A DNA stretch of 54,322 bases from Chitinophagaceae bacterium. Its GTDB lineage: Bacteria > Bacteroidota > Bacteroidia > Chitinophagales > Chitinophagaceae. The stretch spans positions 1 to 54,322 of the forward strand of contig SEAD01000016.1 of assembly GCA_004173355.1 (NCBI GenBank). Direction: 5' to 3'. Below the pieces are notes generated by a model. The model was not told the origin of the DNA. It saw nothing but the letters and a program-made list of their open reading frames with translations, and searched no databases. Numbering within the stretch: the stretch's first letter is position 1; the number at the start of each line of letters is the position of its first letter. The position numbers and the translations under genes were made by a program. Below, one piece after another: positions 25,248 through 34,659 of the stretch.

Positions 25248-25838
25248 ATGAGCCTGAGCAACGAAACGATCAAACAAAAACTGACGGAGAAATTTGGGGA
25301 ATCAGTCACCGGCTTCAGTGAAACTTACGGTATGCTGGGTTTCGAAGCCCCGCGCGAAATGAACCTGAAGGTCCTCAATTTCCTTTTTGATGACGAGGAA
25401 CTCCGGTTCCGCTTCCTGACAGATCTCTGCGGGGTACATTACCCGGATAAAAAGGACCGTGAGATCGCCGTTGTTTACCACCTGCACAATCTCGTTGACA
25501 ATATACGTTTACGTTTTACGGTGTACACCCCGGTTGCGAAGCCTGATATTTTTACCGCCACCGGTGTATTTTCATCGGCCAACTGGATGGAGCGGGAAAC
25601 CTATGATTTCTATGGGGTCAATTTTGTGGGCCATCCCAACCTGATCCGCATCCTGAACGTGGATGAAATGGACTACTTCCCGATGCGTAAGGAGTTCCCG
25701 CTGGAAGACCAGACGCGAATCGATAAGGATGATGAAATGTTTGGCAGGGGCGGGTCTGCGGGATTTGGTACGGAAAAGACAACCCATGGCACCGTGACAG
25801 AAGATGAAAAGGATAACGTGGGAGAGGAACTTAAATAA
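25248..25838 (+). CDS. nuoC: NADH-quinone oxidoreductase subunit C
   Basis: 30-kDa-type peripheral subunit of complex I, here separate from nuoD (many enterobacteria and some relatives have a fused nuoCD). 196 residues. The signature is clear: LTDLCGVHYPDKK and VVYHLHNLVDNIRLR, then SANWMERETYDFYGVNFVGH. It ends with a charged, glycine-rich tail after EFPLEDQTR. Two-base gap to nuoB and 15 bases to nuoD. Confidence 0.94.
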   Translation: MSLSNETIKQKLTEKFGESVTGFSETYGMLGFEAPREMNLKVLNFLFDDEELRFRFLTDLCGVHYPDKKDREIAVVYHLHNLVDNIRLRFTVYTPVAKPDIFTATGVFSSANWMERETYDFYGVNFVGHPNLIRILNVDEMDYFPMRKEFPLEDQTRIDKDDEMFGRGGSAGFGTEKTTHGTVTEDEKDNVGEELK

Positions 25839-25853
25839 CAAGACAATTTAGCT

Positions 25854-27077
25854 ATGGCTGACCAGCATATAAAATTACCCGAAGGGAGTATTGAGAAGAC
25901 CACTACCACCCTTAACCTCGGCCCGACCCACCCGGCCACGCACGGGGTAATGCAGAATATTGTGGAACTGGACGGGGAGAGGATTGTGTCTACCGAACAG
26001 ACCATTGGTTACATTCACCGTGCATTTGAAAAAATTGCTGAACGGCGGCCACTCTACCAGATCACACCGCTGACGGACCGCCTCAATTACTGTTCGTCAC
26101 CGATCAACAATATGGGCTGGCATATCACCTGCGAGAAATTGCTGGGTGTGCAGACGCCGAAACGCGTGGATTATCTCCGGGTAGTGATCATGGAGCTGGC
26201 GCGTATTTCCGACCACCTGATCTGTACATCCATCATGGGTGTGGATGCGGGTGCATTCACGGGCTTCCTTTATGTAATGAGTTACCGTGAACTCATTTAT
26301 GAAATCTATGAAGAGATCTGCGGCTCGAGGCTGACGACCAATATCGGTCGTATCGGCGGTTTCGAACGCAATTTCAATGATATCGCATTTGCAAAAATCG
26401 ATAAGTTCCTGGCCGAATATCCCAAAGCACTGAAAGAACTGGAATCACTGCTCAACAGGAACCGGATTTTCATGGACCGTACACAGGGTGTGGGTCCTAT
26501 CAGCGCCGATCGCGCAATGAATTATGGTTTCACCGGACCCAATCTCCGTGCAGCGGGTGTTGACTACGATGTGCGTGTGCATTCGCCTTACAGCAGTTAT
26601 GAGGATTTTGATTTTACAATCCCTGTGGGCACTACCGGCGATAGTTATGACCGGTACATGGTCCGGATCGAGGAGATGTGGCAATCGATGTCCATCATCC
26701 GCCAGGCGCTGGATAAACTGAAACAGTTTACCGGTGCTGAAGCAGAGGTATACCATGCCGATGTGCCTGAGTACTACCTGCCGAAGAAAAAGGATGTATA
26801 CACAAAAATGGAAGCCCTGATTTACCATTTCAAAATCATCATGGGTGAAGTGGAAATGCCCGCCGGTGAAGTGTATAATTCAGTGGAGGGTGGTAACGGT
26901 GAACTCGGGTTCTATTTTGTCAGTGATGGCGGCCGCACCCCTTACAGGCTGCATTTCCGTCGCCCCTGCTTTATCTATTACCAGGCGTATGAGGAGATGA
27001 CCAAGGGGTCGATGCTCAGCGATGCCATCATCACGATGTCGTCCCTGAACCTGATCGCGGGTGAAATGGATGCTTAA
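25854..27077 (+). CDS. nuoD: NADH-quinone oxidoreductase subunit D
   Basis: 49-kDa subunit related to hydrogenase large subunits; it forms the quinone pocket with NuoB. 407 residues. Conserved blocks include LNLGPTHPATHGV with the quinone-site histidine, YIHRAFEKIAERR, RISDHLICTSIMGVD, NRIFMDRTQGVGP, and the C-terminal DAIITMSSLNLIAGEMD. Cluster-ligand cysteines of hydrogenases are absent, as expected. 26 bases before nuoE. Confidence 0.97.
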   Translation: MADQHIKLPEGSIEKTTTTLNLGPTHPATHGVMQNIVELDGERIVSTEQTIGYIHRAFEKIAERRPLYQITPLTDRLNYCSSPINNMGWHITCEKLLGVQTPKRVDYLRVVIMELARISDHLICTSIMGVDAGAFTGFLYVMSYRELIYEIYEEICGSRLTTNIGRIGGFERNFNDIAFAKIDKFLAEYPKALKELESLLNRNRIFMDRTQGVGPISADRAMNYGFTGPNLRAAGVDYDVRVHSPYSSYEDFDFTIPVGTTGDSYDRYMVRIEEMWQSMSIIRQALDKLKQFTGAEAEVYHADVPEYYLPKKKDVYTKMEALIYHFKIIMGEVEMPAGEVYNSVEGGNGELGFYFVSDGGRTPYRLHFRRPCFIYYQAYEEMTKGSMLSDAIITMSSLNLIAGEMDA

Positions 27078-27103
27078 AAAGATCAATGTTAATTGGGAAT
27101 TAT

Positions 27104-27607
27104 ATGGTGAAGTTCACAGATGATAAGTTGAATGAGGTAAAGGCCCTGATGGCCCGCTACCCGGAAGGCCGGCAGAAAAGTGCGGTCATCCCGGTGCTTC
27201 ACTTGGCGCAGGAGGAATTCGGCGGATGGCTGGATGTACCCGTAATGGACTATGTAGCCGAACTGCTGAGTATTACCCCGATTGAAGTGTACGAGGTGGC
27301 TACTTTCTACAGTATGTTCAACCTGAAACCGGTTGGCAAATACATGTTTGAAGTTTGCCAGACCGGTCCCTGCATGATCAATGGCTGCGATGAGATCATT
27401 GATTATATCGGGGAGAAACTCGGTATCAAACCGGGGCAGACCACGGCGGATGGCATGTTTACACTGAAAACAGTGGAATGCCTGGGTGCCTGTGGTTACG
27501 CGCCGATGATGCAGCTTGGAAAACATTATAAAGAACACCTTACGAAAGAAAAAGTGGACGCGCTGATTGAAGAGTGCCGGAGGGGTGCAGTCGCCAATAA
27601 TTTATAA
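27104..27607 (+). CDS. nuoE: NADH-quinone oxidoreductase subunit E
   Basis: 24-kDa subunit with the 2Fe-2S cluster N1a, part of the NADH-oxidising module. 167 residues from the ATG at 27104; the upstream in-frame ATG at 27086 is less likely. Cluster cysteines are visible in CQTGPCMINGC (CxxxxC spacing) and VECLGACGYAP. The helical N-terminus has VKALMARYPEGRQKSAVIPV. The stop lies one base before the nuoF ATG. Confidence 0.95.
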   Translation: MVKFTDDKLNEVKALMARYPEGRQKSAVIPVLHLAQEEFGGWLDVPVMDYVAELLSITPIEVYEVATFYSMFNLKPVGKYMFEVCQTGPCMINGCDEIIDYIGEKLGIKPGQTTADGMFTLKTVECLGACGYAPMMQLGKHYKEHLTKEKVDALIEECRRGAVANNL

Positions 27608-27608
27608 C

Positions 27609-28961
27609 ATGGGAAGACAATTATTACTTGCAAAAAAAGACGTGGAGGGTATCCGGTATTTTGATACCTACCGTCGTGAAGGCGGATACAGGAGCGTGGA
27701 AAAAGCGCTGAAGACCATGAGTCCCGATGCGGTAACCGAGGAGGTGAAGAAGAGCGGCCTGCGTGGTCGTGGTGGTGCGGGTTTCCCTGCCGGTATGAAA
27801 TGGAGTTTCCTGGCCAAACCCGAAGGCGTGCCCCGTCACCTGGTGGTCAATGCAGATGAATCCGAGCCCGGTACCTTCAAGGACCGTTACCTCATGGAAT
27901 ATATCCCCCACAGCCTGATCGAAGGCATGGTGGTTTCCTCTTTTGCACTTGGTTCCAATGTATCCTATATCTATATCCGTGGTGAATATGCCTGGATCGT
28001 TGAGATCCTTGAGCAGGCTATCCAGGAAGCAAAAAACAATGGTTTCCTTGGGAAAAATATCCTCGGCTCCGGTTTCGATTGTGAAATCTATGTGCAACGA
28101 GGTGCCGGTGCCTATATCTGTGGTGAGGAAACTGCCCTGATCGAATCACTGGAAGGAAAACGCGGTAACCCGCGGATCAAACCACCATTCCCCGCCATCA
28201 AAGGTGTGTGGGACCGTCCGACCGTGGTAAACAACGTGGAGACGATCGCAGCAGTGGTGCCCGTGATCAATGAAGGTGGTGAGGAGTATGCAAAAATTGG
28301 TGTCGGTAAATCAACCGGTACCAAACTTATTTCCGCCTGCGGCAATATCAACAACCCGGGTGTGTTTGAAATCGATATGACGATCAGCGTGGAGGAATTC
28401 ATCTACAGTGATGAATACTGCGGTGGTATAAAAAATAACAAACGGCTGAAGGCCTGTATTCCCGGCGGATCATCCGTACCGATCCTGCCTGCCAACCTGC
28501 TGTTGAAGACGGCGAAGGGTGAATCCAGGCTGATGAACTATGAAAGCCTTGCTGATGGCGGGTTTGCCACAGGTACTTCCATGGGCTCGGGAGGTTTTAT
28601 CGTGCTTGATGAAGACCAGTGTGTGGTGAAACATACCTATACACTCGCGCGCTTTTACCGGCATGAGAGCTGCGGACAATGCTCACCCTGCCGCGAAGGC
28701 ACAGGCTGGATGGAGAAACTCCTGCTCCGTTTTGAAAACGGCATGGGTAAAATGAGTGATATCGACCTGCTCTGGGATATCCAGCGCCGGATCGAGGGCA
28801 ACACGATCTGCCCGCTCGGTGATGCCGCTGCCTGGCCGGTGGCTGCTGCCATCCGTCACTTCCGTGACGAGTTTGAATGGCATGTTACCAATGCAGCCGA
28901 AGCAACCACCCGCAATTACGGGCTGGCACATTATGCCGAGCCGCTGAGCGTGGTGGCCTGA
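27609..28961 (+). CDS. nuoF: NADH-quinone oxidoreductase subunit F
   Basis: 51-kDa subunit that binds NADH and FMN and carries cluster N3. 450 residues from the ATG at 27609. NADH/FMN-binding blocks: LRGRGGAGFPAGMKW, NADESEPGTFKDR and GAGAYICGEETALIESLEG. The 4Fe-4S ligands are in SCGQCSPCREGTGW and the later single cysteine in NTICPLGDAA. Length fits bacterial NuoF. Confirms that this operon has the full NADH-input module. Confidence 0.97.
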   Translation: MGRQLLLAKKDVEGIRYFDTYRREGGYRSVEKALKTMSPDAVTEEVKKSGLRGRGGAGFPAGMKWSFLAKPEGVPRHLVVNADESEPGTFKDRYLMEYIPHSLIEGMVVSSFALGSNVSYIYIRGEYAWIVEILEQAIQEAKNNGFLGKNILGSGFDCEIYVQRGAGAYICGEETALIESLEGKRGNPRIKPPFPAIKGVWDRPTVVNNVETIAAVVPVINEGGEEYAKIGVGKSTGTKLISACGNINNPGVFEIDMTISVEEFIYSDEYCGGIKNNKRLKACIPGGSSVPILPANLLLKTAKGESRLMNYESLADGGFATGTSMGSGGFIVLDEDQCVVKHTYTLARFYRHESCGQCSPCREGTGWMEKLLLRFENGMGKMSDIDLLWDIQRRIEGNTICPLGDAAAWPVAAAIRHFRDEFEWHVTNAAEATTRNYGLAHYAEPLSVVA

Positions 28962-29003
28962 GGGTGCGACAGAAAAATATTGAATTAGTCCTGAACAAAT
29001 AAC

Positions 29004-30110
29004 ATGAGCGAACAACAACTTTTCAAAGTCACTATCGACAACATCACCGTCGAAGTCCCTGCCGGCACCACGGTGCTGATGGCAGCGCGGATGATTGGCG
29101 GCGATGTGACACCACCGGCCATGTGCTTTTACAGCAAACTCCAGGGCAGTGGTGGTAAATGCCGTACCTGCCTGGTAGAGGTGAGCAAGGGTTCCGAAAA
29201 AGACCCGCGTCCCATGCCAAAGCTGGTTGCCAGCTGCCGTACTACGGTGATGGATGGCATGGAAGTGAAAAATATTACCAGCGAAAAGGTGGTGGACGCA
29301 AGGGCGGGGGTTACGGAATTCCTGTTGCTGAACCATCCGCTCGACTGCCCGATCTGCGACCAGGCAGGTGAGTGCCACCTGCAGGATCTCGGGTATGAAC
29401 ATGGCAAAGCCGGTACACGTTACGAGTTTTCGCGCCGTACTTTCCACAAGGAGGATATCGGACCTTATATCCAGCTGCACATGACCCGTTGTATCCTCTG
29501 CTACCGCTGCACCTATGTGGCGTCACAGCTGACAGACAACCGCGTGCATGGTGTACTCGACCGCGGTGACCACGCAGAAATCTCCACCTATATTTCCAAA
29601 GCGATCGACAATGATTTCAGTGGCAACATGATTGATGTATGCCCTGTGGGAGCGCTGACCGATAAAACTTTCCGTTTCAAAAACAGGGTCTGGTTTACCA
29701 AACCCGTGGAAGCACACCGCAACTGCGACAAATGCTGTGGCAAGGTGACGCTCTGGAACCGTGGTGATGAGGTGTTGCGGGTGACGGCACGGAAAGACGA
29801 GTGGGGTGAGGTGAAAAGTTATGATGGTAAAACCGGCTGGATCTGTAACACCTGCCGTTTTGATAAAAAAGACCTGAAGGACTGGACCATCGAAGGCCCG
29901 GCACGTATTGCAAGGCACTCGGTGATTTCGGCGAACCATTATGTGGACACGATAAAACCAAAGGAAACTATCCAGGAAGTAATGGGTGGCCGACAGCCGA
30001 AATTGCTGATGGATATCCATAAAGTCAGTGATGTGAATGATCCTTCCGTTGATCTGAGCAGGATCAGTGGTCCGGCAACTGGTGCAACATTTGAAAAAAA
30101 GAACGCTTAA
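29004..30110 (+). CDS. nuoG: NADH-quinone oxidoreductase subunit G, short form
   Basis: Electron-conducting subunit. N-terminal 2Fe-2S domain ligands C41, C53, C56 and C78; His-Cys3 cluster H111, C115, C118 and C124; a 4Fe-4S set C163, C166, C169 and C213. A further cysteine group follows (C241, C244/C245, C281, C284), where the N7 cluster lies in long NuoG, but its spacing is not the classical one. At 368 residues it stops there: the molybdopterin-oxidoreductase-like domain of 700-900-residue homologues is absent. No frameshift is visible, so this is a natural short form. 42 bases after nuoF, three before nuoH. Confidence 0.93.
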   Translation: MSEQQLFKVTIDNITVEVPAGTTVLMAARMIGGDVTPPAMCFYSKLQGSGGKCRTCLVEVSKGSEKDPRPMPKLVASCRTTVMDGMEVKNITSEKVVDARAGVTEFLLLNHPLDCPICDQAGECHLQDLGYEHGKAGTRYEFSRRTFHKEDIGPYIQLHMTRCILCYRCTYVASQLTDNRVHGVLDRGDHAEISTYISKAIDNDFSGNMIDVCPVGALTDKTFRFKNRVWFTKPVEAHRNCDKCCGKVTLWNRGDEVLRVTARKDEWGEVKSYDGKTGWICNTCRFDKKDLKDWTIEGPARIARHSVISANHYVDTIKPKETIQEVMGGRQPKLLMDIHKVSDVNDPSVDLSRISGPATGATFEKKNA

Positions 30111-30113
30111 TAC

Positions 30114-31169
30114 ATGAACATGTTTTTACTCGCGATAGACTGGTTCCTGATTATCGAAAAGCTGGTGCTGGTGGCATTTATTGTCACCCTCTCGATGATC
30201 GTGGCCATGTATGCCACCTATGGCGAACGCAAGATTGCAGGATGGATGCAGGATCGCCACGGACCTAACCGCGCCGGACCTTTCGGATTGCTGCAACCGC
30301 TTGCGGATGGCGGTAAATTATTTTTCAAGGAAGAAATTATCCCTTCGGTTTCGAATAAGTTCCTGTTTATCCTTGGCCCGGCACTCGCAATGGTGACTGC
30401 CCTGCTGACAAGCGCCGTAATCCCCTGGGGACCGAGCCTGACCATCGGCGACCGCCTTGTGCCGGTACAGATTGCCGATATCAATATCGGGATCCTGTAT
30501 GTATTTGGTGTGGTAAGTCTTGGTGTATACGGGATCATGATCGGGGGATGGGCATCCAACAACAAATTCTCCCTGCTGGCTGCTATCCGTGGTGCCTCCC
30601 AGATGGTGTCATATGAACTGCCGATGGGTCTTGCGCTCATCGCGGTGCTCATGCTTTCCGGCGACCTGCAGATGAGTAAAATTGTTGCCGGGCAACTCGA
30701 GAACGGGTGGAACATTGTATACCAGCCGATCGGTTTCCTGATCTTTTTTGTGTGTGCGCTTGCCGAATGTAACCGTACGCCATTTGACCTTGCGGAAGCG
30801 GAGAATGAGCTGAACATGGGTTACCACCAGGAGTATTCTTCAATGAAACTCGGGTTTTACCTTTTTGCCGAATACATCAACATGTTTATCAGTGGTGTGG
30901 TGATGGCAACATTGTACTTCGGGGGTTACGATATCCCGTTTGTGAATGAGGCGTCATGGGGAATAGCTGACTACTGGCTGAGCATTATCGGTTTTGTGGT
31001 ATTGCTGTCCAAGGCCTTCTTCTTCATATTTATGTTTATGTGGGTACGGTGGACAGTACCGCGTTTCCGTTATGACCAGCTGATGAAGCTGGGCTGGAAA
31101 TCGCTGATCCCGCTGGCGCTGGTGAATATGCTGGTAACAGCTGCGGTGATATTGTGGTTGAAAAAATGA
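30114..31169 (+). CDS. nuoH: NADH-quinone oxidoreductase subunit H
   Basis: Membrane subunit that joins the quinone site to the proton-pumping arm. 351 residues with about eight membrane helices. Conserved blocks: YGERKIAGWMQDRHGPNRAG in the quinone-channel loop, LLQPLADGGKLFFKE, and CALAECNRTPFDLAEAENEL with its acidic residues. Starts three bases after nuoG and ends 69 bases before nuoI; that gap holds a promoter-like box. Confidence 0.96.
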   Translation: MNMFLLAIDWFLIIEKLVLVAFIVTLSMIVAMYATYGERKIAGWMQDRHGPNRAGPFGLLQPLADGGKLFFKEEIIPSVSNKFLFILGPALAMVTALLTSAVIPWGPSLTIGDRLVPVQIADINIGILYVFGVVSLGVYGIMIGGWASNNKFSLLAAIRGASQMVSYELPMGLALIAVLMLSGDLQMSKIVAGQLENGWNIVYQPIGFLIFFVCALAECNRTPFDLAEAENELNMGYHQEYSSMKLGFYLFAEYINMFISGVVMATLYFGGYDIPFVNEASWGIADYWLSIIGFVVLLSKAFFFIFMFMWVRWTVPRFRYDQLMKLGWKSLIPLALVNMLVTAAVILWLKK

Positions 31170-31195
31170 TAAGGAACACCGGTGCAACCGGATAC

Positions 31196-31203
31196 TATAT
31201 TTG
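31196..31203 (+). promoter_or_regulatory. Possible internal -7 box before nuoI
   Basis: TATATTTG, exact match to TAnnTTTG, 35 bases before the nuoI ATG, in one of the wider gaps of the operon. There is no matching -33 element. It could give extra transcription of nuoI-nuoN. Confidence 0.4.
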
Positions 31204-31238
31204 CGAAAAATTTAAAATCCCTGTCGGGAAATTAAGAG

Positions 31239-31781
31239 ATGCAGTTAACACAAAGAGCTAAACAGGTTGATCGCCGGCCAATGACATGGCTGGAAAGTAT
31301 TTACCTGTGGAATATCGCGAAGGGTATGATGATTACCCTGCGTCACCTGTTCATGAAAAAGAAAACGGTCCAGTATCCCGAGGAGAAGCGGACTTTTTCA
31401 AAAGTTTTCCGTGGACTGCAGATCCTCAACCGGGATGAGCAGGGGCGTGAAAATTGTACCGCCTGCGGATTATGTGCCGTGGCTTGTCCGGCCGAAGCCA
31501 TCAGTATGGAGGCGGCTGAACGGCAGCCAGGTGAAGAGCACCTTTACCGTGAAGAGAAGTATGCCGCGAAATATGAGATCAATATGCTGCGCTGCATCTT
31601 CTGTGGGTATTGTGAGGAAGCCTGTCCGAAGGATGCGATTTACCTTTCACAGACTTTTGCGCCATCCAACTATGGACGCGATGGGTTTATTTATAAAAAA
31701 CAGGACCTCCTGATTCCCCATCCGATCGAAGACCCGGCGGGTTTTGCGAAGGCGAGGGGTGAGAAGTCCGTAACAAATTAA
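31239..31781 (+). CDS. nuoI: NADH-quinone oxidoreductase subunit I
   Basis: Ferredoxin-like subunit carrying clusters N6a and N6b. 180 residues. Two complete 4Fe-4S motifs are visible: CTACGLCAVACP and CIFCGYCEEACP. The N-terminal amphipathic segment (WLESIYLWNIAKGMMITLRH) lies along the membrane in known structures. Length is normal. 57 bases before nuoJ. Confidence 0.96.
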   Translation: MQLTQRAKQVDRRPMTWLESIYLWNIAKGMMITLRHLFMKKKTVQYPEEKRTFSKVFRGLQILNRDEQGRENCTACGLCAVACPAEAISMEAAERQPGEEHLYREEKYAAKYEINMLRCIFCGYCEEACPKDAIYLSQTFAPSNYGRDGFIYKKQDLLIPHPIEDPAGFAKARGEKSVTN

Positions 31782-31838
31782 TAAGGGGAAGGAAATCGAA
31801 CCAGCCGGTGATACTGGACCGGTATATAGCTTAGAGAA

Positions 31839-32336
31839 ATGATTACACAAATACTATTCTGGTTGCTGTCTGTGGTGGCGCTCTTCGGTGCACTGATGGT
31901 TATTACCAGTAAGAATCCTGTTTACAGCGTACTGTGGCTTGTGGTCACATTCTTCGCTATCTCCGGACATTATATCCTGCTGAATGCGCAGTTCCTGGCG
32001 ATCGTGAATATCATCGTTTATGCCGGTGCCATCATGGTACTGTTCCTGTTTGTGATCATGCTGATCAACCTCAACCGGGAATCGGAACCCAACAAGAACC
32101 GCTGGATCCGGATGGCCGGTGCCGTTGCGGGTGGTTGCCTCCTGCTCGTGATCGTGGCGGCGCTGAAGAATACCGAGTTCAATACCCGATCGGCAGAGGT
32201 TGTGACAGGTGATATCGGGCTTATCAAAAATCTCGGGAAGGAATTATTCACCACGTTTGTGGTACCATTTGAAATCAGCAGCATCCTGTTCCTGAGTGCC
32301 ATGGTGGGTGCGGTGCTGATGGGTAAAAAGAATTAA
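31839..32336 (+). CDS. nuoJ: NADH-quinone oxidoreductase subunit J
   Basis: Small membrane subunit of complex I with about five helices. 165 residues. Typical features are the N-terminal [20 protein letters not shown] segment and [20 protein letters not shown], the pi-bulge helix region, followed by [13 protein letters not shown] loop and a final helix ([19 protein letters not shown]) close the protein. 10 bases before nuoK. Confidence 0.94.
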   Translation: MITQILFWLLSVVALFGALMVITSKNPVYSVLWLVVTFFAISGHYILLNAQFLAIVNIIVYAGAIMVLFLFVIMLINLNRESEPNKNRWIRMAGAVAGGCLLLVIVAALKNTEFNTRSAEVVTGDIGLIKNLGKELFTTFVVPFEISSILFLSAMVGAVLMGKKN

Positions 32337-32346
32337 AGAAAAGGAC

Positions 32347-32682
32347 ATGCCTATAAATTATTACATATTCCTGTCCATCGCGCTGTTCTGCATCGGCATT
32401 GTCGGTGTGCTTACGCGGCGGAACTCGATCATCGTATTTATGTGTATCGAATTAATGCTGAATGCGGTGAACCTGCTGTTCGTTGCGTTTTCCAAAATGC
32501 ACCATCTCGCGGCCGAAGCGGCGGGCACGGTGAACACTGCAGGAACCGATGGCCAGCTTTTCGTATTCTTTATCATGGTGGTGGCAGCGGCGGAAGTGAG
32601 TGTTGGTCTCGCCATTATCGTGATGATGTACCGGAATATCCATTCGGTGGATGTAAATTTTTTGAACAGGTTAAAACACTGA
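32347..32682 (+). CDS. nuoK: NADH-quinone oxidoreductase subunit K
   Basis: Three-helix membrane subunit, an Mrp-type proton-channel component. 111 residues. The buried glutamates expected in helices 2 and 3 are visible in [12 protein letters not shown] and [17 protein letters not shown]. The loop between helices 2 and 3 is slightly longer than usual, with [19 protein letters not shown]. 33 bases before nuoL. Confidence 0.95.
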   Translation: MPINYYIFLSIALFCIGIVGVLTRRNSIIVFMCIELMLNAVNLLFVAFSKMHHLAAEAAGTVNTAGTDGQLFVFFIMVVAAAEVSVGLAIIVMMYRNIHSVDVNFLNRLKH

Positions 32683-32715
32683 TTGCACCCGGAGGTGCAA
32701 CTGTAACTGCGTTTT

Positions 32716-34635
32716 ATGAAGAATGTTTTACAACTGGCTTATCTGGTCCCGCTGTTTCCCCTGCTGGGCTTCCTGATCAACGGACTGGGACGGAAATCGT
32801 TGTCGAAAGGCGCCATCGGCGTGATCGGCAGCGGCATGATCCTCGCTTCCTTTGCGGTGAGCGTATACCTGTTCCTGCAGGTAAAGGGTGGTGCTGCTGA
32901 CCATGTGGTTACTTATTTCAATTTTATACATGTCGGCCAGCTGAGCATCCCGTTTGCTTTCCAGATCGACCAGCTGTCGTCTATTTTCCTGCTGGTGATC
33001 ACCGGTGTGGGTTTCCTGATACATGTGTACTCCACTTCATACATGCATGAGGAACCGGCCGAACATTTTGGCCGTTATTTCGCCTACCTCAATCTCTTCG
33101 TATTCTCGATGCTGCTGCTCGTGATGGGCGCCAACTATGTGATCATGTTTATTGGCTGGGAAGGGGTTGGTCTCTGTTCATACCTGCTGATCGGATTCTG
33201 GTTTAAGAAAACCGAATACAACAAAGCCGCAAACAAGGCATTTATCATGAACCGGATCGGTGACCTTGCTTTCCTGCTGGCCATTTTCTGGATCATCGGG
33301 AAAGTAGGTGGTGTTGGTTACAGCGAGGTTATCAGTTTCACCGAAGCCGGGAAATTTTCCCCTGCTGACCTGACCGGTATCACGATCCTGCTCTTTATCG
33401 GTGCCACCGGTAAAAGTGCACAGATCCCCTTGTACACCTGGCTGCCGGATGCGATGGCGGGTCCTACCCCGGTATCGGCCCTGATCCACGCGGCCACGAT
33501 GGTGACTGCCGGTATATACATGATAGCGCGCAGCAATATCATGTATACGCTGTCGCCACTTACATTGAATATTATCACGGGTATTGGTCTTGCCACGGCA
33601 TTGCTGGCAGCCACTATCGCGATGAAACAGAACGATATAAAAAAGGTGCTTGCCTATTCAACCGTGAGCCAGCTGGGCTATATGTTCCTGGCGCTGGGTA
33701 CCGGATCGTATGTGGCAGCCGTGTTCCATGTGATGACACATGCCTTTTTCAAGGCCCTCCTTTTCCTTGGCAGCGGCAGCGTAATCCATGCGATGGGTGG
33801 TGAACAGGATATCCGGAAAATGGGTGGCTTATCAAAGTACATGAAGATTACCAACCTGACATTCCTGATTGGCTGTATTGCCATTGCGGGTATCCCGGGT
33901 TTCTCCGGCTTTTTTTCCAAAGATGAAATCCTTGCGGGTGCGTTTGCCAGGTCACCCATTATTTACGGGGTTGGTTTATTCACAGCATTGCTGACCGCAT
34001 TTTATATGTTCCGTTTGTATGCCACCACGTTCCGTGGTTCATTCCGCGGCACACACGACCAGGAACATCACCTGCATGAAAGTCCGGCCGCAATTACCAT
34101 CCCGCTTGTTATCCTTGCGGTATTGTCGGTGGTTGGCGGATATATCGGCATCCCCGAATTCATGGTGCATGGGGCACACCGTCTCGCTGATTTCCTGCAT
34201 CCCATTTTTGCGTCCTCGCAGGAGATTTTTGAACAGCATGGCCATACGCATCCCGACCACCAGACGGAATGGATACTTACCGGGCTTTCATCTGCCCTGA
34301 TCATTGTGGTGGTGGTATTTGCGTGGAAAAAATTCAGTGCAAAACCCGATATCGCGGAAGCACAGGGTTTTGGCAAAGTGCTCGAAAACAAATGGTATGT
34401 GGATGAGCTGTATGATAAAGTGATCGTGCAGCCGATTTATAAGTTTGCCGGTTTCCTCAGCAATGTGGTAGAGCGGCTGGTGATCGACGGGCTGGTGAAT
34501 GGTGTCGGACGGCTGGTAAATTACAGTGGCCGGCAGCTGCGGTTGCTGCAGAGCGGGCAGGTGGGCAGTTATGTATTGCTGATGGTGATCGGCATGTTGC
34601 TCGTGTTTGTGATTCAATTCTTTTTAAGAAAATAA
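32716..34635 (+). CDS. nuoL: NADH-quinone oxidoreductase subunit L
   Basis: Largest antiporter-like subunit, at the distal end of the membrane arm. 639 residues with about 16 helices. Conserved blocks: FIGWEGVGLCSYLLIGFW with its essential glutamate, GATGKSAQIPLYTWLPDAM with its lysine, PTPVSALIHAATMVTAG, and KKVLAYSTVSQLGYMFLALG. The long C-terminal lateral helix region (about 540-639) is present. Normal length. Confidence 0.97.
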   Translation: MKNVLQLAYLVPLFPLLGFLINGLGRKSLSKGAIGVIGSGMILASFAVSVYLFLQVKGGAADHVVTYFNFIHVGQLSIPFAFQIDQLSSIFLLVITGVGFLIHVYSTSYMHEEPAEHFGRYFAYLNLFVFSMLLLVMGANYVIMFIGWEGVGLCSYLLIGFWFKKTEYNKAANKAFIMNRIGDLAFLLAIFWIIGKVGGVGYSEVISFTEAGKFSPADLTGITILLFIGATGKSAQIPLYTWLPDAMAGPTPVSALIHAATMVTAGIYMIARSNIMYTLSPLTLNIITGIGLATALLAATIAMKQNDIKKVLAYSTVSQLGYMFLALGTGSYVAAVFHVMTHAFFKALLFLGSGSVIHAMGGEQDIRKMGGLSKYMKITNLTFLIGCIAIAGIPGFSGFFSKDEILAGAFARSPIIYGVGLFTALLTAFYMFRLYATTFRGSFRGTHDQEHHLHESPAAITIPLVILAVLSVVGGYIGIPEFMVHGAHRLADFLHPIFASSQEIFEQHGHTHPDHQTEWILTGLSSALIIVVVVFAWKKFSAKPDIAEAQGFGKVLENKWYVDELYDKVIVQPIYKFAGFLSNVVERLVIDGLVNGVGRLVNYSGRQLRLLQSGQVGSYVLLMVIGMLLVFVIQFFLRK

Positions 34636-34659
34636 GCGTTAGCTAAACTGGGACGATTT

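Noticed and set aside
29004-30110. NuoG as a frameshifted pseudogene
   Set aside because: The frame ends cleanly three bases before nuoH and all cluster motifs are intact, so it is a natural short form.
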